Shown here: one piece after another, positions 33,296 through 42,206 of the stretch
Layout: every line of letters begins with the position of its first letter
Numbering within the stretch: position 1 is the stretch's first letter
Assembly (NCBI RefSeq): GCF_011742165.1
Contig: NZ_JAAQTO010000013.1
Span: 248,001-312,000 of the forward strand
Direction: 5' to 3'
Length of the DNA: 64,000 nt
Origin: Billgrantia bachuensis
GTDB lineage: Bacteria > Pseudomonadota > Gammaproteobacteria > Pseudomonadales > Halomonadaceae
Position numbers and translations under genes: made by a program
The notes under the pieces: model-generated
Database searches by the model: none
Told to the model about the DNA's origin: nothing
The model's input: the letters and a program-made list of their open reading frames with translations, nothing else

Positions 33296-34298
33296 GTTGC
33301 CGACCAATGCTACAGAGAAGTCTTTGCTGTCAATCGTTGTTCCCGTGTTCAATGAACGGGTAATGCTTCCGCTATTCATTGCCCGAGTGATTCCCACTCT
33401 GGAGGCAATGAACATCCATTGGGAACTGGTGATGGTTGATGATGGCAGCGAGGATGGAAGTGCTGATTACATCAAGGAGCTCATAACCCGTACCCCTGGC
33501 ATCCGGCTCGTCAAGCTCAGCCGTAACTTCGGCAAAGAGGCTGCGCTGACGGCGGGTCTGGAGAACGCCAGGGGCGATGCCGTGATCGTGATGGATGTGG
33601 ACCTACAGGATCCCCCCGAACATATACCCGCCATGGTCGAGTGTTGGCGTACCGGCGTCGATGTGGTCCTGATGCAGCGTCGGTCCAGGTCCGGAGAAAC
33701 GTTTTTAAAGCGCTGGAGTGCGCATCTGTTCTATCGCCTGCTCAGCAGGACAAGCCGAACAGATATCCCTGTTGATACCGGCGATTTCCGGCTTATGAGC
33801 CGCAAGGCCGTCAACGTATTGCTGCAATTAGAGGAACGCAATCGTTACATGAAGGGACTATTTGCCTGGATTGGACTACCGACCCAAGTGATCCAGTATG
33901 ATCGCGATCCTCGGGCTGCGGGTGACACCAAATGGGATTATCCAGCACTGGTTGGATTGGCTATTGAAGGTCTGACCTCCTTTTCGATATCACCTTTGCG
34001 ATGGGCAACGATCATTGGCCTGGTAGCGGCGAGCGTCGGTGCACTGTTCGGTCTGTGGATCGTCATCAAGGCTATGACGCTGGGGGTTGCCACCAGCGGT
34101 TACCCATCTCTGGTAGCAATTATAAGTTTCCTGGGTGGTATACAGCTGTTGAGTATTGGCATCGTTGGTGAGTATGTCGGCAAGGCCTATATGGAATCGA
34201 AGCAACGACCGCTCTATGTGACCGAGGAGGTGGTGGAAAGCCCGCAGCGCCTGCGTCGCCAGAACACGAGCTCGCAAAGCGGGGGAACGTCATGTTAA
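33279..34298 (+). CDS. GtrB/ArnC-like polyprenyl-phosphate glycosyltransferase
   Basis: A 339-residue family 2 glycosyltransferase. The GT-A domain (residues 15-230) has V-V-P-V-F-N-E, V-D-D-G-S-E-D-G-S, D-V-D-L-Q-D-P-P (the metal-binding D-x-D region) and D-T-G-D-F-R-L-M. Two C-terminal helices (about residues 243-268 and 280-300) anchor it to the inner membrane. Such enzymes load a sugar onto undecaprenyl phosphate on the cytoplasmic side. It sits between GtrA and an ArnT-like enzyme with overlapping ends, forming a three-component transfer system. The sugar cannot be told from sequence. Confidence 0.88.
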   Translation: MSQQFELPTNATEKSLLSIVVPVFNERVMLPLFIARVIPTLEAMNIHWELVMVDDGSEDGSADYIKELITRTPGIRLVKLSRNFGKEAALTAGLENARGDAVIVMDVDLQDPPEHIPAMVECWRTGVDVVLMQRRSRSGETFLKRWSAHLFYRLLSRTSRTDIPVDTGDFRLMSRKAVNVLLQLEERNRYMKGLFAWIGLPTQVIQYDRDPRAAGDTKWDYPALVGLAIEGLTSFSISPLRWATIIGLVAASVGALFGLWIVIKAMTLGVATSGYPSLVAIISFLGGIQLLSIGIVGEYVGKAYMESKQRPLYVTEEVVESPQRLRRQNTSSQSGGTSC

Positions 34299-35776
34299 AG
34301 CAGTTCAACGTATTTCTGCTGGTCCTGGCGGCGGTACTTGCCAGTCGTTTGATTGGCATGGCGTTGTACCCACTCGTGGATACCACCGAGCCGCGGTATG
34401 CCGAGATTGCTCGCCTAATGGCGGAAACCGGAGACTGGATTACACCGTGGTTCGAGCCTGGCGTGCCCTTCTGGGGCAAACCACCCTTGTCCTTCTGGAC
34501 ACAAGCTCTGTCCATAAAAGTGTTTGGTCTGTCGGAATTCGCTCTACGCTTCCCGTCGTGGCTGGCAACACTAGCGATGGTCTGGCTTGTCTGGCGTTCC
34601 GCCAAGCCACTTATGGGATCCAAGGTCGCCCAGTGGTCCAGCCTGGTATTCGCTACCATGGCCCTTACCTACATCAGCGCTGGCGCTGTAATTACCGACG
34701 CCTTCCTGACATTAGGTACCACCCTGTCACTGGTCAGCTTCCTGCAGGTGATCGCTGGACAGTCTGGTGCTTGGCGGTGGCTATTCTTTATTGGCGCAGC
34801 CATTGGACTACTGGCCAAGGGGCCTGTGGCTCTTGTGCTGACTGTAATTCCGATTACGTTGTGGTTGTTGTTTAACCGACAAGAAGCCATCAAGCTGACA
34901 CGCTTTCCCTGGGTGCGCGGGGCCCTGTTAATGACACTGCTGGCTGGCCCCTGGTACCTTCTGGCGGAAATCAAGACTCCCGGCTTTCTGGATTATTTCA
35001 TCGTAGGTGAGCACCTGCGCCGCTTTCTGGACCCGGGTTGGGCGGGGGATCTTTATGGCAGTGCCCATAACGAACCTAAAGGCATGATATGGGTATTCTG
35101 GACCTGGGCCTCATTCCCCTGGGGAATAGCTGCAGTGGTAACCCTGGTTGCTACGTGTATCAAGAAACGGGACACTAGTCCTCTTCGTCGCGCGGGAACA
35201 GACCCGGCCCTGGTTTTCCTGTTAGCCTGCGCGCTGTCACCGATGCTGTTTTTCTCCCTCGCCAGTAACACGATTTGGACCTATATATTGCCATCATTGC
35301 CATTTACGGCGATTCTGATCGGGCGCTGGGCAGCAGAACTTGAGGCTGGCTGGTCATCGAGGGCTCGGGCAGTTATGACTGGCCTGGTTCCAATACTGCT
35401 AACTGCATTTGTGGGAGCAGCTGCACTGGGTCTGAAACCACTCAAAACCGAGAAGGAACTAGTCAACTATTATCAGAACGTGCGGGAAGATGGTGACAGC
35501 TTGCTGCTCTATCTGGATGACCTACAATTTTCAGCCAGATTCTATTCCCGTGGAACGGTCCGGGAAGTGACACCGGAGCAACTGGCCGATCTACACCAGA
35601 GTCAGCGGTTCCAACGTCTATTCCTGGCAGTTCCAGACGACTGGCCAATGGAAAGGTTGACCGGAATGTTTCCGTCGGCCCGAAGGGTCATGGAAAACCG
35701 TCGTTACTATCTTATGGCTATCGAGCCGCCCGAGCGCAATACGCCTTCAGTGTCCAGTGTGCCCCGCCGGAAATAA
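34292..35776 (+). CDS. ArnT-like GT-C glycosyltransferase
   Basis: A 494-residue polytopic enzyme of the PMT/ArnT (GT83-like) type with about 11 membrane helices. The first periplasmic loop carries the signature D-T-T-E-P-R-Y-A-E-I-A-R (residues about 29-40) with the catalytic acidic residue, then W-G-K-P-P-L-S-F-W. ArnT moves a sugar from undecaprenyl phosphate to lipid A, which lowers binding of cationic peptides such as polymyxin; this homologue may transfer 4-amino-arabinose, galactosamine or another sugar. No arnA/arnB/arnD genes are nearby. The gene is clearly lower in GC (50% in 35281-35340 by count) than its efflux neighbours. Confidence 0.85.
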   Translation: MLKQFNVFLLVLAAVLASRLIGMALYPLVDTTEPRYAEIARLMAETGDWITPWFEPGVPFWGKPPLSFWTQALSIKVFGLSEFALRFPSWLATLAMVWLVWRSAKPLMGSKVAQWSSLVFATMALTYISAGAVITDAFLTLGTTLSLVSFLQVIAGQSGAWRWLFFIGAAIGLLAKGPVALVLTVIPITLWLLFNRQEAIKLTRFPWVRGALLMTLLAGPWYLLAEIKTPGFLDYFIVGEHLRRFLDPGWAGDLYGSAHNEPKGMIWVFWTWASFPWGIAAVVTLVATCIKKRDTSPLRRAGTDPALVFLLACALSPMLFFSLASNTIWTYILPSLPFTAILIGRWAAELEAGWSSRARAVMTGLVPILLTAFVGAAALGLKPLKTEKELVNYYQNVREDGDSLLLYLDDLQFSARFYSRGTVREVTPEQLADLHQSQRFQRLFLAVPDDWPMERLTGMFPSARRVMENRRYYLMAIEPPERNTPSVSSVPRRK

Positions 35777-35852
35777 TCGAGACGCGATCCGCTTTGTCGA
35801 TGGCTCCGGTGACGCTCCGAAGGTGTATCTGCATACATCGAAGATAATGCCC

Positions 35853-35882
35853 CTGGGCCGTGCGCCCAGCACCAGCCTTTTT
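35853..35882 (+). terminator. possible terminator after the glycosyl-transfer cassette
   Basis: CTGGGC and GCCCAG pair over a 5-base loop (35853-35869), and a T-run starts at 35878. It would separate the ArnT-like gene from the R2 promoter of the fusion-protein/pump genes. Confidence 0.4.
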
Positions 35883-35972
35883 ACTGAAACTTACCGAAAA
35901 TCTTTTGTTCGCCCCGATCCACCGGTAAGTCTTCTGAAAGACGCATTGTTGGAAAGTCTCGTCCCATGAGTC
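35878..35972. promoter_or_regulatory. shared regulatory element, copy R2 (fusion protein / pump promoter)
   Basis: TTTAC at 35880 and CTTAC at 35890 are 10 bp apart; GTAAG with the TCTTCTGAAAGACGCATT core starts 31 bases further at 35925. From there through GGAAAGTCTCGTCCCATGAG it is nearly identical to R1, up to and including the first bases of the old outer-membrane factor gene. It now drives the fusion-protein and pump genes. Confidence 0.65.
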
Positions 35973-36122
35973 GAGATCGCGGATGCGCACCGCAGCATGG
36001 TGGCCACGCACAGCGTCGTGATCGAACCGCAGCGTGAGCGAATCTCCGCCTGGCTCCGGCTGCACTGCCCGCTAGGCGGCGGCTGGCCCGCTACCGAACA
36101 CAAGGAACACGAAGATGAATAA
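35973..36122 (+). pseudogene. 3' remnant of a second outer-membrane factor gene
   Basis: About 49 codons remain (A-D-A-H-R-S-M-V-A-T, then Q-R-E-R-I-S-A-W-L-R-L, ending K-E-H-E-D-E and stop). They align without gaps to the C-terminus of the factor encoded at 31280-32785. The body of the gene is deleted: sequence jumps from the first bases after the R2 start codon to codon about 450. Both breakpoints contain CGAG in the intact copy, so the deletion probably used short homology. Confidence 0.85.
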
Positions 36123-37239
36123 GCCTCGTTCGTTCGCTGCCGCGGCGGTCATGGCGCTGGGCATGGCCGCAGCGATCGGCTGGGTCATGCAAGCCCCCAG
36201 CAGCGCCTCGGAAAGTGGCACCACAGCGGCTGCTCAACCCGCACTGACCGTAGCCATTACCACGCCTCGATCCGCCATGCTGCCCATCAGAATAGCCGCG
36301 AACGGGAACATCATGGCTTGGCAGGAAGCTAGCGTCGGCACCGAGGCAAACGGACTGCGCCTGGCCAGCGTCGAGGTCAACGTTGGCGACGTGGTCCAGC
36401 GCGGCCAGGTCCTCGCCACGTTCGCGTCCGATACGGTGAGCGCCGAACTCGCACAAAGCCGCGCCGCCGTCGCCGAGGCCGAGGCGGCACTCGCCGAAGC
36501 CGAAGACAACGCCCAGCGCGCCCGCGAGCTGCAAACGACAGGCGCGATGGCCACACAGCAGATATTTCAGTACATCACGGCGGAACGTACCGCGCGGGCC
36601 CGGCTGGAAGCGGCGCGAGCCACCGAAAACACTCAGCAACTCCGCCTGGCCCAGGCCCAGGTGCTCGCCCCCGACGATGGGGTGATCTCAGCGCGCAGTG
36701 CCACCATCGGCGCGGTGCTTCCCGCGGGCCAGGAACTGTTCCGCCTGATTCGGCGCGGTCGGCTGGAATGGCGGGCCGAGGTCGCCGCTTCCGATCTGGA
36801 GAAGCTGCAGCCCGATCAGGTCGCCAGGGTCACCCTGCCGGGAGGAGGCGAGCTGGAAGGTCGTGTGCGCACGATCGCTCCGCTGGTGGACGTTTCCACC
36901 CGCAATGGCCTGGTCTATGTCGATCTCCCGGCAAGCGACGGCGCACGGGCGGGAATGTTTGCGCGTGGGGAATTCGAGTTGGGAACGCGCCGGGCCCTGA
37001 CCCTGCCGCGCTCCGCGGTGCAGCTCCGCGATGGCTTCGGCTACGTGCATCGTGTCAGCGAGGACGGCGTGATAACGGAGGCGAAGGTAGCCCTCGGTCA
37101 AACCGAGGGCGATCGGATCGAAATAATTTCCGGGCTCGATCCTGAGGCCCGCGTGGTCGCTTCGGGTGGTGCCTTCCTGGGCGACGGCGATCGGGTACGT
37201 GTCGAACGGGCGCTATCGCTGTCAGGGAGGCAGCCATGA
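36115..37239 (+). CDS. RND efflux membrane-fusion protein
   Basis: A 374-residue periplasmic adaptor with N-terminal signal anchor (residues 5-25). The lipoyl half-motifs (A-S-V-G-T-E-A-N-G near residue 70 and A-P-D-D-G-V-I-S near 185) flank an alpha-helical hairpin (residues 105-170, rich in A-E-A-E-A-A-L-A-E-A-E). Beta-barrel and membrane-proximal domains follow. It links the inner-membrane pump to the outer-membrane channel. Its start overlaps the outer-membrane-factor remnant by 8 bases and its end overlaps the pump gene by 4 bases. A truncated copy of its first 28 codons is at 32778. Confidence 0.9.
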   Translation: MNKPRSFAAAAVMALGMAAAIGWVMQAPSSASESGTTAAAQPALTVAITTPRSAMLPIRIAANGNIMAWQEASVGTEANGLRLASVEVNVGDVVQRGQVLATFASDTVSAELAQSRAAVAEAEAALAEAEDNAQRARELQTTGAMATQQIFQYITAERTARARLEAARATENTQQLRLAQAQVLAPDDGVISARSATIGAVLPAGQELFRLIRRGRLEWRAEVAASDLEKLQPDQVARVTLPGGGELEGRVRTIAPLVDVSTRNGLVYVDLPASDGARAGMFARGEFELGTRRALTLPRSAVQLRDGFGYVHRVSEDGVITEAKVALGQTEGDRIEIISGLDPEARVVASGGAFLGDGDRVRVERALSLSGRQP

Positions 37240-40200
37240 TGTTCAATACCTCCTCCTGGGCGATTCGAAACCCCGCCCCTATCGTACTGCTATTCCTCCT
37301 GTTGACCCTGTGGGGGTTGGTGTCCTTCAGGGGAATGTCCATCCAGGACCTGCCGGATGTGGACATACCCTTCGTGGTCGTCACCACCTCGTTGCCGGGG
37401 GCCGCCCCCACCCTGATGGAGAACGAAGTCGCCCGCAAGATCGAGAACACCATCGCCACGGTGCCCGGCGTCAAGCACATCACCACGACACTGACCGACG
37501 GAAACGCCGAAATCGGCGTTGAGTTCCGGCTGGAAAAAACCATTCAGGAGGCGGTCGATGACGTACGCGATGCCGTCTCTCGCATACGCTCGGACCTGCC
37601 TGCCGAGCTGAGTGACCCGGTGATCCAGAGTCGGGGGTTCTCCGACGATCCGCTTTTGATCCACACCGTGGCCTCATCCCAACTGGACGAGGAGGCACTC
37701 TCCTGGTTCGTGGACGACAAAATCGCCAAGGCCGTACTGGCCGTGCCGGGTGTGGGAGAGGTACGGCGGATCGGCGGTGTCGATCGCGCAGTCCGCGTGG
37801 AGCTGCATCCGGATCGTCTGCTGGCATTGAACACCACGGCGTTCGATATCTCGCGTCAGCTGCGCCAGACGCAGATGGAAGCGCCCGGTGGGCGCGCAAA
37901 TGCCGGGGGTGCCGAACAGGCCGTGCGCATCCTTGCCAACGCCGAATCGGCGACTGAACTGGCAGCGATGGAGCTGGCGCTCAGCGACGGCCGCCGCATT
38001 CGTCTCGATCGGGTCGCCACCGTCATCGATAGCGTGGCCGAGCGGCGTTCGGCGGCGTTTCTCGATGGGGAGCCCGTCGTCGGTTTCGAGATGACCCGGG
38101 CACGAGGCTACGGTGAAGTCGACGTGGCCGAGGGCGTGAAGTCCGCCCTTGCCGCCCTGCAGGCGCAACATCCTCATGTCGAGATCCAGCAAGCCTTCGA
38201 CTTCGTCGAGCCCGTGCGGGAAAACTACGCAGGCTCCATGCGTCTGCTGTTCGAGGGCATGCTGCTCGCCGTGCTGGTCGTGTTCCTCTTCCTGCGCGAC
38301 TGGCGTGCGACGCTGATTGCCGCGGTGACGCTACCGCTGTCGATCGTTCCCACCTTTGCCCTCATGAACCTGATGGGCTTTTCGCTCAACACCGTGACCT
38401 TGCTGGCGCTCTCGCTGGTGATCGGGGTGCTGGTCGACGACGCCATCGTCGAGATCGAGAATATCGAGCGCCATCTTCTGATGGGCAAGCCATCACGCCG
38501 GGCAGCGATGGATGCGGCGGCGGAAATCGGCCTGGCCGTGGTCGCCACCACCTTCACCTTGATTGCCGTTTTCCTGCCCACGGCATTCATGAGCGGCACG
38601 GTGGGGAGATTCTTCGTCCAGTTCGGTTGGACCGCCTCCGTGGCGGTGCTGTTCTCGCTCGTGGTAGCCCGTCTTCTCACCCCAACGATGGCCGCCTACC
38701 TGCTGCGCAAACCCCGCCAGGGCCATGGCGAACCGACGTGGGTGTCGCACTACCTGGTCGGCGCCAGCTGGTGCCTGCGCCACCGCAAGGCAACGCTCAT
38801 CGCTGCGGCAGCATGCTTTGCCGGTGGCCTATGGCTGGCATCGATCCTGCCGGGCGCATTCCTCCCCCCCGACGACAATTCCCAGACGCAAGCGACGCTG
38901 ACCTTGCCGCCCGGGAGCACCTTGGCGGAAGCGACAGAGCTTGCCGAGCAGGCACGCGCAAGGTTGGAGGAGAATGAAATGGTCACCCGCGTCTTTTCCG
39001 CCATCGGGGACGCATCGGCTGGTAACGATGCCGATGTGACCAGCGTGATGCTGACCGTAGGTCTGGTGGATCGCACGAACCGTGCCGGCATAACGAGGCA
39101 GGCGATCGAGCAGCAGCTGCGCGATGCGCTCGCCCCCCTTCCCGGCGTACGAACCAGCGTGGGCGACGACGACATCTACGAGCTGGTACTGGCCGGAGAG
39201 GATAGTCGGCTTCTCGAGCAGCATGCCCGGCAAATAGAGCAGGATCTTCGCGCCATTCCCGGCATCGGGGCCGTGAGTTCGACGGTCAGCCTGGTCAGAC
39301 CCGAACTCATCGTACGCCCTGATTTCGGCCGCGCCGCCGACCTTGGCGTCTCGTCGCTTGCCATTGCCGACACGCTGCGCATCGCCACGGTGGGGGACAA
39401 TGCCGAGGACCTGCCGAAGCTGAACCTCAGTGAGCGCCAGGTACCGGTGATGGTGCGCCTGGCGGATGCCGCGCGAGAAGACATCGCGACCCTCAGACGG
39501 CTACCCGTTCCCGGTGCGAGGGGGATGGTGCCGCTCGAAAACGTGGCGTCTTTCGAATGGGGCAGCGGTCCTGCGGAAATCACCCGACACGATAGGCTGC
39601 GCAACGTGAATTTCGAGGTCGCCCTGCTGGGGCAGCCCCTGGGAGAGATCGAGCAGATCGTGCAGGCGCTGCCCAGCTTGCGCCAGCTGCCGCCTGGCAT
39701 TCACCAGGCAGCGACAGGCGATGCGGAGGAAATGGCCGAGGTCGCCACGGGGTTCGGCATCGCGATGCTCACCGGTGTTCTATGCATCTACCTGGTGCTG
39801 TTCATGCTGTTCAAGAGTTTCATGCAGCCGGTCACGATTCTCGTGGCACTGGTGCTCTCCGTCCCGGGGGCTTTCCTGGCGCTGTATGTCACCGGTTCCT
39901 CCCTGTCGCTTCCGGCGATGATCGGATTGATCATGCTGATGGGAATTGCCACGAAGAACTCGATTCTCCTGGTGGACTACATCATCATCGCGCGCCGAGA
40001 TCACGACCTGAATCGCTGGGACGCGATCATCGATGCCTGCCGCAAGCGCGTCCGTCCCATCGTGATGACAACGATCGCCATGGGGGCAGGCATGATGCCG
40101 GTCGCCCTGGGTTGGGCCGGAGACCCCAGCTTCCGGGCCCCCATGGCCTTCGTCGTGATCGGTGGGCTGATGACCTCGACGCTGCTGAGCCTGCTCGTCA

Positions 40201-40298
40201 TACCGGTGGTGTACACCTGCCTGGACGATGCAGTGAGGTGGGCCACCAAGCGCTTAGGGCGATTGACTCATACGCCTGCGCCTCCAGCAACGGATTAG
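37236..40298 (+). CDS. RND multidrug efflux pump (AcrB/MdtB/MuxB-like)
   Basis: A 1020-residue inner-membrane transporter with the 12-helix RND layout: helix 1, a porter domain of about 300 residues, helices 2-6, a second large periplasmic loop, then helices 8-12. The proton-relay acidic pair is visible in helix 4 (G-V-L-V-D-D-A-I-V-E-I-E-N) near residue 395. The second-half signature G-I-A-T-K-N-S-I-L-L-V-D-Y is near residue 905. It exports drugs or envelope-active compounds using the proton gradient. It is translationally coupled to the fusion protein and convergent with the YejM-like gene, 13 bases apart. Confidence 0.92.
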   Translation: MMFNTSSWAIRNPAPIVLLFLLLTLWGLVSFRGMSIQDLPDVDIPFVVVTTSLPGAAPTLMENEVARKIENTIATVPGVKHITTTLTDGNAEIGVEFRLEKTIQEAVDDVRDAVSRIRSDLPAELSDPVIQSRGFSDDPLLIHTVASSQLDEEALSWFVDDKIAKAVLAVPGVGEVRRIGGVDRAVRVELHPDRLLALNTTAFDISRQLRQTQMEAPGGRANAGGAEQAVRILANAESATELAAMELALSDGRRIRLDRVATVIDSVAERRSAAFLDGEPVVGFEMTRARGYGEVDVAEGVKSALAALQAQHPHVEIQQAFDFVEPVRENYAGSMRLLFEGMLLAVLVVFLFLRDWRATLIAAVTLPLSIVPTFALMNLMGFSLNTVTLLALSLVIGVLVDDAIVEIENIERHLLMGKPSRRAAMDAAAEIGLAVVATTFTLIAVFLPTAFMSGTVGRFFVQFGWTASVAVLFSLVVARLLTPTMAAYLLRKPRQGHGEPTWVSHYLVGASWCLRHRKATLIAAAACFAGGLWLASILPGAFLPPDDNSQTQATLTLPPGSTLAEATELAEQARARLEENEMVTRVFSAIGDASAGNDADVTSVMLTVGLVDRTNRAGITRQAIEQQLRDALAPLPGVRTSVGDDDIYELVLAGEDSRLLEQHARQIEQDLRAIPGIGAVSSTVSLVRPELIVRPDFGRAADLGVSSLAIADTLRIATVGDNAEDLPKLNLSERQVPVMVRLADAAREDIATLRRLPVPGARGMVPLENVASFEWGSGPAEITRHDRLRNVNFEVALLGQPLGEIEQIVQALPSLRQLPPGIHQAATGDAEEMAEVATGFGIAMLTGVLCIYLVLFMLFKSFMQPVTILVALVLSVPGAFLALYVTGSSLSLPAMIGLIMLMGIATKNSILLVDYIIIARRDHDLNRWDAIIDACRKRVRPIVMTTIAMGAGMMPVALGWAGDPSFRAPMAFVVIGGLMTSTLLSLLVIPVVYTCLDDAVRWATKRLGRLTHTPAPPATD

Positions 40299-40311
40299 GA
40301 AAGGCGGCGTC

Positions 40312-42153
40312 TTAGCGATAGAACCTCGACAGCGCCCTGAGTACCTCGTTCGCCACCCGGGCCTGGAGCTCGATATCGTCGAGCTCGTTCATGCGGTAGT
40401 CATAGACTTCGAAGGCCCCTGTGGGGTGCACGGCCACCTGATAGTCGGGCATCAGGATGCCATAACCCATGTAGCTGCCTGAAAGCATCCAGTCGCGATG
40501 GGGTTCGACGTTCAACAGGCTTTGCCCCAAGGTGTAATGTTGAGGAGCCGATTCACAGTCGAGCAGTTCCTCGAGCAGCGTCGGTGCGATATCGGCGTGG
40601 TGCGTTCGTCTCTCCAGCGCACCACCGGACCGTCCCGGCAAATGCATCACCAGCGGGACCTGGACCTGCTCCGGCGTGTAGTTGCTACCATGTCCCCAGT
40701 AATTCTTGCCATGTTCGTTGAAGGACTCACCGTGGTCGGAAGTAATCACTACCGCAGTATCCTCAAGCCGCCCTCGGCGCTCCAGGTCATCGAGTACGCG
40801 TCCCAATTGCTGGTCCACATAGCGCACCGCCGTGCGATAGCGATTCCAGTAAGGTTCGGGATCAAAGTCAGGCCCAAGGCGCATGTGGTTGATATGCTCC
40901 CAATAGGGCGTGAACCGCGGGAAGTCTGGCGGATGGCTGTAGCCGTGCACGGCGTCATAGAAAAGGAAACCAAAGAACGGCCGCTCATCTGACCTTGCAT
41001 CTTCATTGTCCATCCAGGCTAGCCAGTCATCAGTGATCTGCTGGTCGCGCTCCCAGGGCTCGCCCTGTGCTGGCTCCAGCGAGACATCCTTGAGGCCGGC
41101 AAAAACGTTACGGTCAAAGGCAGGGCTCACCAGCGTCGCCGAAGAGAGAACCTGAAAGCGGTAATCGGCAGCCTCGAATCGCTCCATCAGCACCGGGGGC
41201 GTCTGACTGGCAGTAAATGCATCCCAATAGGTGACTGGCAGGCCATAGAAGAGGCTGAAGACGCCGGCCTTGGTGGAGTTGCCACCACTGATATGCTCAC
41301 GCGCCCTGAACCAACCGGGTTGATTGGCGTATCGGTAAAGATTCGGCATCACCTCAGGAGTGAGCATGTCGTGACGCAGGGTATCCAGCACCACCAGCAG
41401 CAGGTTGTCGGAAGACACCGACGGCGAGCAGCTCAGCGGCGCGGAGGGGTAGATCAGGTCCTTCGCCTCGCCCGCCGTCGCCTCGAGATCCACCCGATCG
41501 CGCACCGCCTGGGGGTCGACCCACCCCTGCTTGACGAAGAAGCGCTTGGCAGTGGCCGGATAGAAGACCGGCACATGACGCGTCATGCCGGTGATGTCGC
41601 GGTCGTAGTGGGCATCCGCCCAGGCATGCCAACCGTGCACCCCTAGCAGGGCCAACAAGCTCACTACCAGCATTGCACCCACAGGCCGTGAAGGTGGATG
41701 TCGCTTGAACAGCAGCCCGAGACCACCCTGCACCGCCAACATGCCCAGCACGCCACCGACGGCCAGTGCCCAGGCAACCCATGAGAAGCTGAACACGTCT
41801 CCCCTGGCGTTGAGCAGCAGGTCGAGGATGAAGCCGCTCAAATGGAAGCGATACTGAGCGTAGACGAAGGTATCAAGCAGCAGCAGCAGCTGCAGGCCAC
41901 TCGCCCATAGGGTGGTCACCAGCCATAGCCCGATGCCGCGCAAGAGCGTGGCCAGCAGGAACATTGGCAAAGCTCCCATCCATACCAGCAGCGAGAGATG
42001 GCCGAGGAAAACCATTAGCAGGTAGCTCCACTGCTCGGCCCCCTCGGGCTGGATATAGGCGACATAGCGCAGCGAGATCATCCAGGCAAGCAGCAGGTTG
42101 GCCAGGGTCCAGGCGCCAAGCCAGCGCCACCGGTGCAGGAGTCGATGGAACAT
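40312..42153 (-). CDS. YejM/PbgA-like membrane protein with sulfatase-fold domain (DUF3413)
   Basis: A 613-residue protein. Five membrane helices fill residues 10-190 in the DUF3413 arrangement, including the F-V-Y-A-Q-Y-R-F-H-L-S-G-F segment. A periplasmic alkaline-phosphatase/sulfatase fold follows (L-L-V-V-L-D-T-L-R-H-D-M near residue 255, G-N-S-T-K-A-G near 300, T-S-D-H-G-E-S-F-N-E-H-G near 475). YejM (PbgA, LapC) in enterobacteria senses lipopolysaccharide and controls LpxC turnover through LapB. The start at 42153 removes a non-membrane extension. Its promoter region carries element R3, linking it to the mipA/efflux regulon. Confidence 0.82.
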   Translation of the reverse strand: MFHRLLHRWRWLGAWTLANLLLAWMISLRYVAYIQPEGAEQWSYLLMVFLGHLSLLVWMGALPMFLLATLLRGIGLWLVTTLWASGLQLLLLLDTFVYAQYRFHLSGFILDLLLNARGDVFSFSWVAWALAVGGVLGMLAVQGGLGLLFKRHPPSRPVGAMLVVSLLALLGVHGWHAWADAHYDRDITGMTRHVPVFYPATAKRFFVKQGWVDPQAVRDRVDLEATAGEAKDLIYPSAPLSCSPSVSSDNLLLVVLDTLRHDMLTPEVMPNLYRYANQPGWFRAREHISGGNSTKAGVFSLFYGLPVTYWDAFTASQTPPVLMERFEAADYRFQVLSSATLVSPAFDRNVFAGLKDVSLEPAQGEPWERDQQITDDWLAWMDNEDARSDERPFFGFLFYDAVHGYSHPPDFPRFTPYWEHINHMRLGPDFDPEPYWNRYRTAVRYVDQQLGRVLDDLERRGRLEDTAVVITSDHGESFNEHGKNYWGHGSNYTPEQVQVPLVMHLPGRSGGALERRTHHADIAPTLLEELLDCESAPQHYTLGQSLLNVEPHRDWMLSGSYMGYGILMPDYQVAVHPTGAFEVYDYRMNELDDIELQARVANEVLRALSRFYR

Positions 42154-42206
42154 GCGCGGATTCTCGAAAGACCAGAGGCCCTTCAGTCGACATTGGGTGG
42201 AAGAGT

